A DNA stretch of 6,484 bases from positions 757 through 7,240 of the forward strand of contig PKZC01000178.1 in NCBI GenBank assembly GCA_003132905.1, given 5' to 3'. The first letter of the stretch is position 1. The number at the start of each line of letters is the position of its first letter. Positions 1-6,235 of the stretch are shown here, piece after piece. A model generated the notes under the pieces. That model saw only the letters and a list, made by a program, of their open reading frames with translations, was not told the DNA's origin and did not search any database. The position numbers and the translations under genes were made by a program. This DNA comes from Bryobacterales bacterium (GTDB lineage Bacteria; Acidobacteriota; Terriglobia; Bryobacterales; Bryobacteraceae).

Positions 1-25
1 ACGACATTCCTGTCAAAGAATTGGA

Positions 26-2044
26 ATGACACGCCTCGGCCCGGTGCCGGCGGGCTTGCTGCTGATCCTGGCTTGCACGGCTCGAGCAGCCGCAGCTTCG
101 GCGGGCATGGACGTTTGCGCATCATGCCATCGCCAGATCTACGAAACATATCGCAAAACCGCCATGGCCCACTCGTTGTACCAGCCGCGGCCTGAGAATG
201 CGATTGAAGACTATCGAGTCAACAATCGCTACTACCATAAGGCATCGGATACTTACTTCACGATGCTGGAGCGCGATGGAAAGTACTATCAGCTCCGTTC
301 TCAAATTGGCTTCCAGGGGAAAGAAAGCAATGTCGACGAGCAGCAAATCGACTTTGTCATGGGCTCTGGAAACCATGCGCGAAGCTACCTGCATCGCACC
401 GCTCGCGGCGCGCTAGTGGAATTGCCGTTGGCCTGGTACGCGGAGAAAGGCGGCTACTGGGCCATGAGCCCCGGATATGACCGACCCGATCAGCCCGGTT
501 CGGACCGCAAGGTCGCCTATGAATGCATGTTCTGCCACAACGCCTATCCGGAAATACCCGCTGGCCATGCTGACCAGCGAGCCGAGCCCGTGTATTCCGC
601 GCTTCCGGAAGGAATCGATTGCGCGCGATGCCACGGCCCCGGCGATCGTCATGTTGCTCAGGCGAAATCAGCAGGCGCGACTGCGGAGGCAATTCGCAAA
701 TCGATCGTCAATCCAGCGCGGCTCGATCCCGCGCGACAGATGGAGGTGTGCATGCAATGCCATCTGGAAACCACCAGCTTTCCTTTTCCTCAGTCCATCC
801 GCAAGTTCGGCCGGGAACCCTTCTCCTATAAGGCCGGCGAACCGCTGAGCGATTTTATGCTGTTCTTCGATCACGGTCCCGGAAATCAAGACCGGTTTCA
901 GATCGTGAGCTCCGTCTACCGGCTGCGGATGTCGGAGTGCTTCTTGAAGAGCGGCGGTAAACTGCTCTGCACTACATGCCACAATCCTCATCGCTCGGCT
1001 TCGACTCCGCAGTACAACGAGGTCTGCATCGGCTGTCACCGCGACTCGGTGAACCAAATGGTACGATCCGGGCGCCACACCAAGTCTACGGCTTGCGTGG
1101 ATTGCCATATGTCCAAGCGGCGTGCCGAAGACGTGGTACATGCGGTGATGACCGATCACTATATACAACGCACGAATCCTGGGCGCGATTTGCTCGCCGA
1201 AATTACCGAGCCGTCAGCCACGGAAATTGTCTATCGCGGCGAAGTGAGTCCCTATTATCCCGCCCCGCCCGATTCCGATCCCGAGAGTGAGCTATACGGG
1301 GATCTCGCCCAGGTTCGCATGGACAACAATCTGGAACCCGGCATCGGCCGGCTGTCCGCCGCGATCGCGAAGTATCGTCCCAAACAGTCGGAATTCTATT
1401 CCGAACTAGGCGATGCCGTTCGCAGGAGCGGCAGGCCTAAGGATGCTGTTCCAGTCTTCGAAGCGGCTTTGCGGCTGAAGCAGGATTCCCTGGGGGCCTG
1501 GGTTGGATTGGGTAGCGCCTTCGAAGCGCTGGCTCAATATCCAAAAGCTGTGGACGCTTTTGAACGCGCCATTTCGGTGGCGCCCTACGATGCATTGCTG
1601 TGGCAGGAACTGGGGCAGGTCTACATCAAGCAGGGTCAACGTGAACGAGCCACGGAGGCGTTGAAACGATCGCTCGTGCTCGATCCCGCGGTTCCGCAAA
1701 CGCATCAATTGCTGGGCACGGTCTGGATGAAAGAAGATCCCGCCCGCGCCGAAACATTTTTTCGCGAAGCCATCCGGATCCAACCGGAATATCCACAGGC
1801 GCTTACGAATCTTGCCGTTCTCCTGTCGGAAATGAATCGGACAGAGGAAGCCGCGTTCAACTTCGAACGTGCCATTCGCTTGCGGCCGAACTATGCATTA
1901 GCGCACTTGAATTACGGCGTGATGCTGCGCAACCTGGGTCACGTCGATGCGGCCATACAGCACGCCAGGCGGGCTGCCGGCACTTCCGATGAAGGCACGC
2001 GCGAGGCTGCCCGGCGGCTTTTACATGAACTCGGCGCCAATTGA
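26..2044 (+). CDS. Exported seven-heme c-type cytochrome with C-terminal TPR repeats
   Basis: This is probably a periplasmic or cell-surface electron-transfer protein of 672 residues. A hydrophobic signal segment covers residues 9-26, with likely signal peptidase I cleavage in the Ala-rich stretch. Cys17 follows I-L-A, a poor lipobox. Seven CxxCH heme motifs begin at C31, C167, C199, C242, C315, C334 and C357. The sequence GNHARSYLH (116-123) and scattered His residues could supply distal ligands. Residues 1-380 resemble cytochrome c554-type multiheme proteins. About six TPR units of 33-34 residues follow at 454-657, suggesting docking to a partner. The partner and redox role are unknown. The ATG gives a proper signal peptide, but no strong Shine-Dalgarno precedes it. 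The frame is open to the left edge, with no standard start in the 25 bases shown. A hairpin follows the stop directly. The multiheme-TPR fusion is typical of Acidobacteriota (recalled, not searched). Confidence 0.93.
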   Translation: MTRLGPVPAGLLLILACTARAAAASAGMDVCASCHRQIYETYRKTAMAHSLYQPRPENAIEDYRVNNRYYHKASDTYFTMLERDGKYYQLRSQIGFQGKESNVDEQQIDFVMGSGNHARSYLHRTARGALVELPLAWYAEKGGYWAMSPGYDRPDQPGSDRKVAYECMFCHNAYPEIPAGHADQRAEPVYSALPEGIDCARCHGPGDRHVAQAKSAGATAEAIRKSIVNPARLDPARQMEVCMQCHLETTSFPFPQSIRKFGREPFSYKAGEPLSDFMLFFDHGPGNQDRFQIVSSVYRLRMSECFLKSGGKLLCTTCHNPHRSASTPQYNEVCIGCHRDSVNQMVRSGRHTKSTACVDCHMSKRRAEDVVHAVMTDHYIQRTNPGRDLLAEITEPSATEIVYRGEVSPYYPAPPDSDPESELYGDLAQVRMDNNLEPGIGRLSAAIAKYRPKQSEFYSELGDAVRRSGRPKDAVPVFEAALRLKQDSLGAWVGLGSAFEALAQYPKAVDAFERAISVAPYDALLWQELGQVYIKQGQRERATEALKRSLVLDPAVPQTHQLLGTVWMKEDPARAETFFREAIRIQPEYPQALTNLAVLLSEMNRTEEAAFNFERAIRLRPNYALAHLNYGVMLRNLGHVDAAIQHARRAAGTSDEGTREAARRLLHELGAN

Positions 2045-2407
2045 TCCGTAGGGTGCGACGATAGTACCATCGTCCGCTACGGCTCTCCTTACTTCTTCCG
2101 GTTCCCGCGTAAGGTAAGCCACCACGTCTTCCAGTTCCGCGTCACTGACTTCGGTCTCGCGCGTAACGGGCATGCCGTACAAATCGTGCCGCACCATGGA
2201 TTGATCAGGGCCGGCGTCAGATCCGTGCGTTGTTCTTAGCACCGCCGGAAGTTTGCCTTTGTATTTCACCGTAAGTGCGGCGCTGCCGGCTAAAGCACCA
2301 TTGCCAAACATGACGTTCTCTAAAGACATTAGGATATTACTTCGGTGTGGCGAGGACATCAAGCACGCTATCGTGCTCCAATCGCGGCCGGGCCGGCTTC
2401 CGGGCAT
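2021..2407 (-). pseudogene. Possible remnant of a class I cytochrome c C-terminus
   Basis: This is a 128-codon open frame on the minus strand. Near its end (about 2111-2179) it reads GMP, then EVSDAELEDVVAYL. That is the pattern of a Met-Pro heme ligand followed by the C-terminal helix of class I cytochrome c domains. No CxxCH motif is found upstream in this frame, and no Shine-Dalgarno precedes the ATG at 2329 or the first ATG at 2407. The frame runs 24 nt into the end of the cytochrome gene on the other strand and contains the hairpin at 2046-2082. The best reading is a 3' fragment of a decayed cytochrome or cytochrome-fused dehydrogenase gene. A chance frame is possible, because the resemblance rests on about 23 residues. 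Confidence 0.35.
2046..2082. terminator. Two-tier inverted repeat after the cytochrome gene, probable transcript end
   Basis: The outer arms CCGTAG (2046-2051) and CTACGG (2077-2082) are perfect complements. The inner arms GACGAT (2057-2062) and ATCGTC (2069-2074) are also perfect, around a 6-nt loop. Unpaired GGTGC lies on the left between tiers and CG on the right. The structure starts 2 nt after the cytochrome stop codon. What follows is pyrimidine-rich (CTCTCCTTACTTCTT) rather than a clean T-run, so it may be a weak intrinsic terminator or a 3'-end stabilising hairpin. The symmetry would act on transcripts from either direction. Confidence 0.55.
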
Positions 2408-2432
2408 TTCACCGGGAATTTATTTTGTTGGC

Positions 2433-2441
2433 TGGTACAAT
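2433..2441 (+). promoter_or_regulatory. Extended -10 promoter element TGGTACAAT
   Basis: TG-N-TACAAT matches an extended -10 element, with TACAAT differing from TATAAT at one base. No good -35 hexamer lies 17 nt upstream, which extended -10 promoters tolerate. Transcription would start near 2448. This leaves a leader of about 22 nt that holds the GGGAGGG ribosome site before the ATG at 2470, and it would exclude the alternative ATG at 2443. Confidence 0.45.
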
Positions 2442-2469
2442 CATGAACGACAAGAAGCGGGAGGGCGGT

Positions 2470-3207
2470 ATGACAAATCGATTTTCGCTCTGCTTATTGT
2501 TTGCGATGCTCGGAACCGCGGGGTTGGGTGGCCAGATGAATGATACGAAGCCGATTCCACGAACTTCGGATGGCAAACCGGATTTCAGCGGGTTCTTCAA
2601 TCTTCAGTACACACCCAATATGGCCATGGGCAAGGAAGATCTTGTTCCGTACACGCCAGCCGGAAAAACCGCCTATCTCAATCACGACGCCAAGGACGAT
2701 CCAACCTCGAACTGCTGGTTCCCCGGCGTGCCGCGAATTATGCAATCGCCGTACCCGGCGCAATTCGTTCAAACGCCGACTTATTTCCTGATCCTTTTCG
2801 AATACATGCACATGTTCCGCTCTATCCCGCTCAATGGGCGGCCTCATCCCGCCAACATGGAGCCGGCTTTCATGGGTGACTCGACGGGCCATTGGGAAGG
2901 GGACACCATCGTTGTCGATACCGTAGGTCTGAAGGGTCCGCACTGGACCTGGCTCGACACCGCAGGCCACCAGCATAGTGACGAGATGCACGTGACCGAG
3001 CGTTTCCGCCGGACTGCGGACAGCATTCAGTACGAGTACACGGTGGACGATTCGAAAATGTATGATAAGCCCTGGACGCTGTCCCGCACATTCACCCCAT
3101 TGAAGCTGAATGCGGCCCTACCGGAACTGATCGAGTATGAATGCAGCGAAAATAATAAGGACCTCCAACACCTGGTGACGTCGAAACCGGCGCTTGGGAA
3201 GCAATAG
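2470..3207 (+). CDS. Secreted protein of the DGKPDxSG / GHWEGDT family, function unknown
   Basis: This 245-residue protein has a signal peptide at about residues 1-21 (basic start, hydrophobic 5-19, likely cleavage near GLGG/Q). The mature part carries marks of a large uncharacterised secreted family common in Acidobacteriota: RTSDGKPDFSG (31-41), C82-W-F-P-G-V-P-R, FVQTP (99-103), the NGRPHP loop (122-127), DSTGHWEGDTIVVDT (137-151), HSDEMHVTERFRR (169-181) and a C-terminal YECSENN (223-229). The Cys pair C82 and C225 could form a disulfide in the periplasm (inference). The start at 2470 was chosen because GGGAGGG lies about 5 nt upstream and the signal peptide begins there. In-frame ATGs at 2443 and 2347 lack ribosome sites. 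The enzymatic role is not known to me; the fold may be mostly beta, binding an extracellular ligand or polymer, but that is speculation. It is transcribed separately from the cytochrome. Confidence 0.88.
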   Translation: MTNRFSLCLLFAMLGTAGLGGQMNDTKPIPRTSDGKPDFSGFFNLQYTPNMAMGKEDLVPYTPAGKTAYLNHDAKDDPTSNCWFPGVPRIMQSPYPAQFVQTPTYFLILFEYMHMFRSIPLNGRPHPANMEPAFMGDSTGHWEGDTIVVDTVGLKGPHWTWLDTAGHQHSDEMHVTERFRRTADSIQYEYTVDDSKMYDKPWTLSRTFTPLKLNAALPELIEYECSENNKDLQHLVTSKPALGKQ

Positions 3208-3257
3208 TTGCGATGTTGATCGCGTGATCTAATACTGACGCAAGATTTGGAGGAGCC

Positions 3258-3332
3258 ATGGCACTGAATCGGAATCGAATCCTCACCACCCACGTCGGCA
3301 GCCTGATCCGGCCGACGCCCTTGTACGACTAG
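3258..3332 (+). pseudogene. 5' relic of a MetE-like (cobalamin-independent methionine synthase family) methyltransferase
   Basis: A strong ribosome site, GGAGGAG (3249-3255), precedes ATG at 3258. The 24-codon frame includes RILTTHVGSLIRP, the N-terminal signature of the MetE/UROD-like methyltransferase superfamily, whose members are usually several hundred residues long. The frame stops at TAG (3330-3332). I find no MetE-like sequence in any frame of 3333-3470, so nearly the whole gene is gone. Reading through the TAG, the same frame stays open for about 50 codons but is not recognisable. The rest of this 138-nt stretch, up to the end of the LysR gene, shows no gene or clear repeat. The intact ribosome site suggests recent loss. 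A translated 24-residue peptide is possible but probably without function. Confidence 0.7.
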
Positions 3333-3470
3333 GCCGTTGCGGGTACCTATCTGGCCAACCCTTTCATCCCTTTGTACGAGTGTCGGACCATACACCCGGA
3401 GCGGTTGGGGTACGCACCTGCTTGCCAGGGAGCAATACAGTTTCCATATGCTGCAACGGTTTTACCTCGC

Positions 3471-4400
3471 TTACCTATTGAGACCCGCGGTTGTTGATCG
3501 GATCGCCTCGCGAAGCCACACGTGACGAGGATCGGTGTTTTGTCGTGGATGCCAGGCCATTAAGAAGTGAAACGCGTGTAATTCCTGTGGCGCCTTTACA
3601 AGACGTAACCTGCGATCCTGCTTGACCACGGATGTCATGCCACTGGTTAGAGTCAGCACGAGTTCTGTGCCCGGGAGGCATTGCAGGGCCACGCCGAAGT
3701 AAGGCACTCGCATACAGGAGTTGCGTTTTGCGCCAACAGCGGCCAGTTGCTTGTCCGGGATGGTTTGAACCCCGGCGTACGTGGCGACGACGATGTGGCT
3801 TGCCGCGAGGTATTGCTTAAGCGATAGCGAGTCGCCAAAGCCGCTGTCATGGGCAACGGCGCAAATCCAATCCTCGCGATAGAGCCTTTCCGACTGAAAG
3901 TGCGACGGCAGGAGCCCGTCATCAATGTGGAGAACAAGATCCAGCTGCCCGTGTTCCACCAGCTCCGCGATGCCGCTCTGCCACGGGTGGAATTCGAAAT
4001 ACACCTGGTAGCGCCCGTTCGCATATTGCCGGCATAAACGCGGGAGCACGGCCGTACAAACATTGTCAGGGCCAGAAATGTGGAAGTGGCTCTTCTCCCG
4101 AACCGGATCGAAGGCAGTGGGCGCGACCAGGTGTTCCATCTTGGGCAGCAATCCCTCAAGCTCATCGAGGATCTTGCGGCCTCGCAAAGTGAGTTCGAAG
4201 CCATTCGGAGACCGGACCAGAAGGTCATCCTGGAATAGTGCGCGTGCGCGCTGCAGCGCTCGGCTTACAGCAGGCTGGCTCAGCAATAGCCGTGACGCTG
4301 CCGCCGTGACGCTCTTCTCCTCCGCAATCGCAGCGAACGTAATTAGGAGGTTCAAATCGACCTGTCGAAGTTTCGCTAAACGCATGGCCATCATGATCAT
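3471..4400 (-). CDS. LysR-type transcriptional regulator
   Basis: At 309 residues this is a normal-length LysR regulator. The N-terminal winged helix-turn-helix spans residues 15-74. It includes DLNLLITFAAIAEEKSVTAA, then SQPAVSRALQRARALFQDDLLVR and LTLRGRKIL, close to the NodD/NahR-like branch. Residues 95-309 form the effector-binding domain, whose ligand cannot be read from sequence. The gene is divergent from the SDR gene, the classic layout for a LysR regulator and its target, with a dyad in the gap (4401-4417). The start is uncertain: Met codons occur at residues 1, 3, 4 and 6 and none has a good Shine-Dalgarno, so the true start may be M4 or M6. If M1 is used, the operator lies directly against the start codon, which fits autorepression. 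The gene end faces the MetE-like relic. Confidence 0.93.
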   Translation of the reverse strand: MIMMAMRLAKLRQVDLNLLITFAAIAEEKSVTAAASRLLLSQPAVSRALQRARALFQDDLLVRSPNGFELTLRGRKILDELEGLLPKMEHLVAPTAFDPVREKSHFHISGPDNVCTAVLPRLCRQYANGRYQVYFEFHPWQSGIAELVEHGQLDLVLHIDDGLLPSHFQSERLYREDWICAVAHDSGFGDSLSLKQYLAASHIVVATYAGVQTIPDKQLAAVGAKRNSCMRVPYFGVALQCLPGTELVLTLTSGMTSVVKQDRRLRLVKAPQELHAFHFLMAWHPRQNTDPRHVWLREAIRSTTAGLNR

Positions 4401-4417
4401 TATGCATGATCCGCATA
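4401..4417. promoter_or_regulatory. Candidate LysR-binding box, TATGC-N7-GCATA
   Basis: This is a perfect 5-bp dyad with a 7-nt spacer (TATGC ATGATCC GCATA). It contains T-N11-A (T4403 to A4415), the known core of LysR-type operator boxes. It lies in the 77-nt gap between the divergent LysR and SDR genes and abuts the regulator's start codon. A second, overlapping dyad, ATCAT-N5-ATGAT (4396-4410), extends the symmetry into the regulator's first codons. Binding here could repress the regulator and activate or repress the SDR gene. Confidence 0.55.
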
Positions 4418-4465
4418 CGAGCCTCGCGGCATCTTTGACTGTGTAGGCAGAAAGAAGTGCACAAG

Positions 4466-4472
4466 AAGGAGG
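4466..4472 (+). promoter_or_regulatory. Ribosome binding site AAGGAGG that decides the SDR start
   Basis: AAGGAGG is a near-perfect anti-16S match placed 5 nt before GTG at 4478. It favours that GTG over the upstream in-frame GTG at 4457, whose coding region would contain this site. Confidence 0.75.
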
Positions 4473-4477
4473 CTTCA

Positions 4478-5209
4478 GTGGAACAAGGAAACGGTTTACA
4501 TAACAAGCGGGTGGTCATCTTGGGAGGTTCCTCTGGAATCGGTCTGGCGGTCGCTGAGCAAGCGGCATCACAAGGGGCCAAGGTCGTTATCGCCTCCAGC
4601 AACGCGCAACGAGTTCAGAAAGCCACTGAATCGTTGGGCGGAAGCGCGCAGGGGCACACGCTTAACCTCTCGGACGAAGAGGCCGTCGAAACTCTTTTTG
4701 CGAACCTCGGTGCTTTCGATCACCTGGTTTTCACCGCTGGCGATAGCCTCCATTTGCAAGACCTTGCCACCACAGATCTCAATCAGGCCAGACGAGCCTT
4801 TGAGCTACGCTATTGGGCAGCGCTGGCGGCAGTGAAATATGGAAGCAAGAATATTCGCACGGGCGGCTCTATTGTGCTCACCACCGGAGTGGCCGGGCAG
4901 CGCCCGCGTAAAGGATGGGTTGTTGCCGCGAGTGTCTGCGGAACAATCGAGGCCTTGACGCGCGCCCTCGCCCTCGAGTTGGCGCCAATACGCGTCAACG
5001 CGGTGTCTCCCGGGGTGGTTCGGACAAACCTCTGGCAGAGCATGAGTGCAGAAGAACGGGAGCAGCTGTATGAGAGCGTGGGCAAGAGTCTGCCTGTGGG
5101 CCGGGTCGGCGAACCTCATGACATAGCGCAGGCCTATCTGTTTTTGATGCTTGAAGGATTCGGCACCGGGCAGACTCTAGTGGTCGATGGCGGAACCGTC
5201 CTGGTTTGA
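4478..5209 (+). CDS. Short-chain dehydrogenase/reductase-family protein lacking the YxxxK active site
   Basis: This 243-residue protein has a single Rossmann-fold SDR domain, the usual length for classical SDRs. The cofactor loop GGSSGIG is at residues 16-22 (first Thr replaced by Gly), FTAG at 85-88, TTGVAG at 135-140 where the catalytic Ser usually sits, and NAVSPGVVRT at 174-183. VVDGG near the C-terminus is also typical. Where Tyr-x-x-x-Lys is expected, residues 148-154 read VVAASVC, so neither catalytic residue is present, and both Ser positions of the SSxAG motif are Thr. The protein may still bind NAD(P)(H). It could use another mechanism or act as a non-catalytic sensor or partner. 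The frame around this site is intact, so this is not an obvious frameshift. The divergent LysR gene suggests induction by a small molecule, and the substrate is unknown. The next feature downstream is a STAS relic, so the gene appears to stand alone. Confidence 0.88.
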   Translation: MEQGNGLHNKRVVILGGSSGIGLAVAEQAASQGAKVVIASSNAQRVQKATESLGGSAQGHTLNLSDEEAVETLFANLGAFDHLVFTAGDSLHLQDLATTDLNQARRAFELRYWAALAAVKYGSKNIRTGGSIVLTTGVAGQRPRKGWVVAASVCGTIEALTRALALELAPIRVNAVSPGVVRTNLWQSMSAEEREQLYESVGKSLPVGRVGEPHDIAQAYLFLMLEGFGTGQTLVVDGGTVLV

Positions 5210-5276
5210 CAGGCGCTGGATTTTTGGCGTAACGGGGAAACTTGTGGATAAGGAAATTGAGGAGCCATCGTGAAGC

Positions 5277-5390
5277 ATGGCGGACGTTTCATTCGTCGAC
5301 GCCGCGGGAATTGAGGTGCTCAAGGAGCTGAGGATTCGCTTTACTCTCCTCAACCCCTCTTCGTTGGTGGCCGAGCAACTCAAAGCGTAA
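5277..5390 (+). pseudogene. Relic of a STAS-domain (anti-sigma factor antagonist-like) protein
   Basis: A 37-codon frame opens with ADVSFVDAAGIEVL, the phosphoacceptor-loop and helix signature of STAS domains (V-x-F-V-D-[AS]-[AS]-G). It then gives FTLLNPSSLVAEQL, matching the final strand and helix. The first half of the domain (about 40-50 residues) is absent, and a few residues between the helix and last strand also seem shortened. A TGA (5271-5273) closes this frame just upstream. A ribosome-site-like GAGGAG (5259-5264) before GTG at 5270 sits in another frame, so an original start may have been joined to the 3' half by deletion. Full-length relatives of about 100 residues act in sigma-factor partner switching. 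This fragment is unlikely to fold. Confidence 0.6.
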
Positions 5391-5402
5391 GGAGAAGAGA
5401 TC

Positions 5403-5483
5403 GTGATACAAAACTTTCCGTCTGGATACAGCGAATGGCCGCTGGCAAGAACGTTCGAATCGTCCTACAAACTCAAGAATTAG
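5403..5483 (+). CDS. Possible 26-codon ORF overlapping the kinase start
   Basis: AAGGAG (5389-5394) lies 8 nt upstream of a GTG opening a 26-codon frame, which ends at TAG (5481-5483) inside the HprK-like gene in a different frame. The ribosome site is better than that of the kinase ATG. The peptide could therefore couple translation to the kinase, or the site may be left over from an older gene start. The peptide resembles nothing I recognise and has no lasso-precursor Thr/leader pattern. Confidence 0.2.
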   Translation: MIQNFPSGYSEWPLARTFESSYKLKN

Positions 5484-6232
5484 CTGAAGAAATAGTTCCC
5501 AGGCTCGAATGGCTACCACCCGCGCCATCCGTCCCCGATTTTACGTTTAGCGTAATCGAGGCTCCGGATGGTTTTCGCATTTTTTGCGACGGACGCCCGA
5601 TAGCGAATGAGGAAGATGTGCCTCTCATTCGGACGGTCCTCCTGCAAGAGATAGTACGGAGTTGTCGCGGTCGAGAGTGCCTGGCTGTTTTTCATGCCGG
5701 CGCATGCGGGTCAAACTCCCGGTGCATTGTCTTTCCTGCGACTACTCAATCAGGAAAAACTACTCTGGCGGCTGTGCTTATGAAGACGGGTCTTACACTG
5801 TACAGCGATGACTCCGTGCTCTTGGAACGCGATACTCTGTCGGTTCCGCTCATGCCTTATTCGCTCATGGTTCGCGAAGGCAGTTGGAATATACTATGCC
5901 CGCGGTTCCCCGAACTCCGAGATGCTCGTGTCGTCTCGCGATACGGCCAACGGGTTCGTTTTCTTCCACCGGTCGGGAAAAGACCACACGGACACTGCGA
6001 ACAAGTTGCCGCAATCGTCTTTGTCCGATTCGATCCTGATGCTGCCAACGAAATAAACACTCTCGATAGTCTGCAGACATTACTTCGTTTACAGGGAAGC
6101 GGCTTTTGGGTAGCGCATGACGAAGAAAGCATCCGTGCCTTTCTGACGTGGATCCAGTCCATAGCCTCCTTCGCGATGAGCTATTCGGACGTCGATCAGG
6201 CGGCTTCGATCATCCGTCGCCTTATCGAGTAG
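5435..6232 (+). CDS. HprK-like P-loop kinase domain protein
   Basis: This 265-residue protein resembles the HPr-kinase-related proteins found near PqqD-like and nucleotidyltransferase genes and in some lasso-peptide loci. Such proteins are thought to phosphorylate peptides or proteins. An N-terminal mixed domain (1-80) is followed by FHAGA (86-90) and a Walker A-type loop PATTQSGKTT (101-110). K108 and T109 are kept, but the first Gly of GxxxxGK is Ala102. LYSDDSVLL (122-130) matches the acidic metal-binding motif. The VREGSW element (146-151) and a VAAIVFVRF strand (191-199) fit the family. The canonical HprK signature for HPr was not seen, so sugar regulation is unlikely. The ATG is the first start in the frame and has only a weak GGA upstream. 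The gene runs convergent with the ThiF-like gene, 3 nt between stops. No precursor peptide or PqqD gene is visible. Confidence 0.8.
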   Translation: MAAGKNVRIVLQTQELAEEIVPRLEWLPPAPSVPDFTFSVIEAPDGFRIFCDGRPIANEEDVPLIRTVLLQEIVRSCRGRECLAVFHAGACGSNSRCIVFPATTQSGKTTLAAVLMKTGLTLYSDDSVLLERDTLSVPLMPYSLMVREGSWNILCPRFPELRDARVVSRYGQRVRFLPPVGKRPHGHCEQVAAIVFVRFDPDAANEINTLDSLQTLLRLQGSGFWVAHDEESIRAFLTWIQSIASFAMSYSDVDQAASIIRRLIE

Positions 6233-6235
6233 GTC

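Noticed and set aside
3027..3395. Long minus-strand open frame across the end of the secreted protein gene
   Set aside because: It lies antisense to a well-supported gene for much of its length, has no recognisable motif and no ribosome site, so it is a shadow frame.
3422..3436. TTGC-caggga-GCAA inverted repeat as a LysR terminator
   Set aside because: The stem is only 4 bp and no T-run follows on the minus strand.
3653..4228. 191-codon second minus-strand frame inside the LysR gene
   Set aside because: The LysR frame is fully conserved across the same bases, and this frame shows only Ser/Arg-rich, low-information sequence.
4434..4463. TTGACT (4435-4440) as a -35 box for the SDR gene
   Set aside because: No -10-like hexamer lies about 17 nt downstream, and the implied start point would fall at or after the ribosome site.
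4457..4477. Upstream GTG at 4457 as the SDR start
   Set aside because: It would place the AAGGAGG ribosome site inside the coding region, while GTG at 4478 sits 5 nt after that site.
5403..5483. Lasso or other RiPP precursor peptide near the HprK-like kinase
   Set aside because: It has no leader/core pattern, no conserved Thr near a cleavage point, and it overlaps the kinase gene out of frame.
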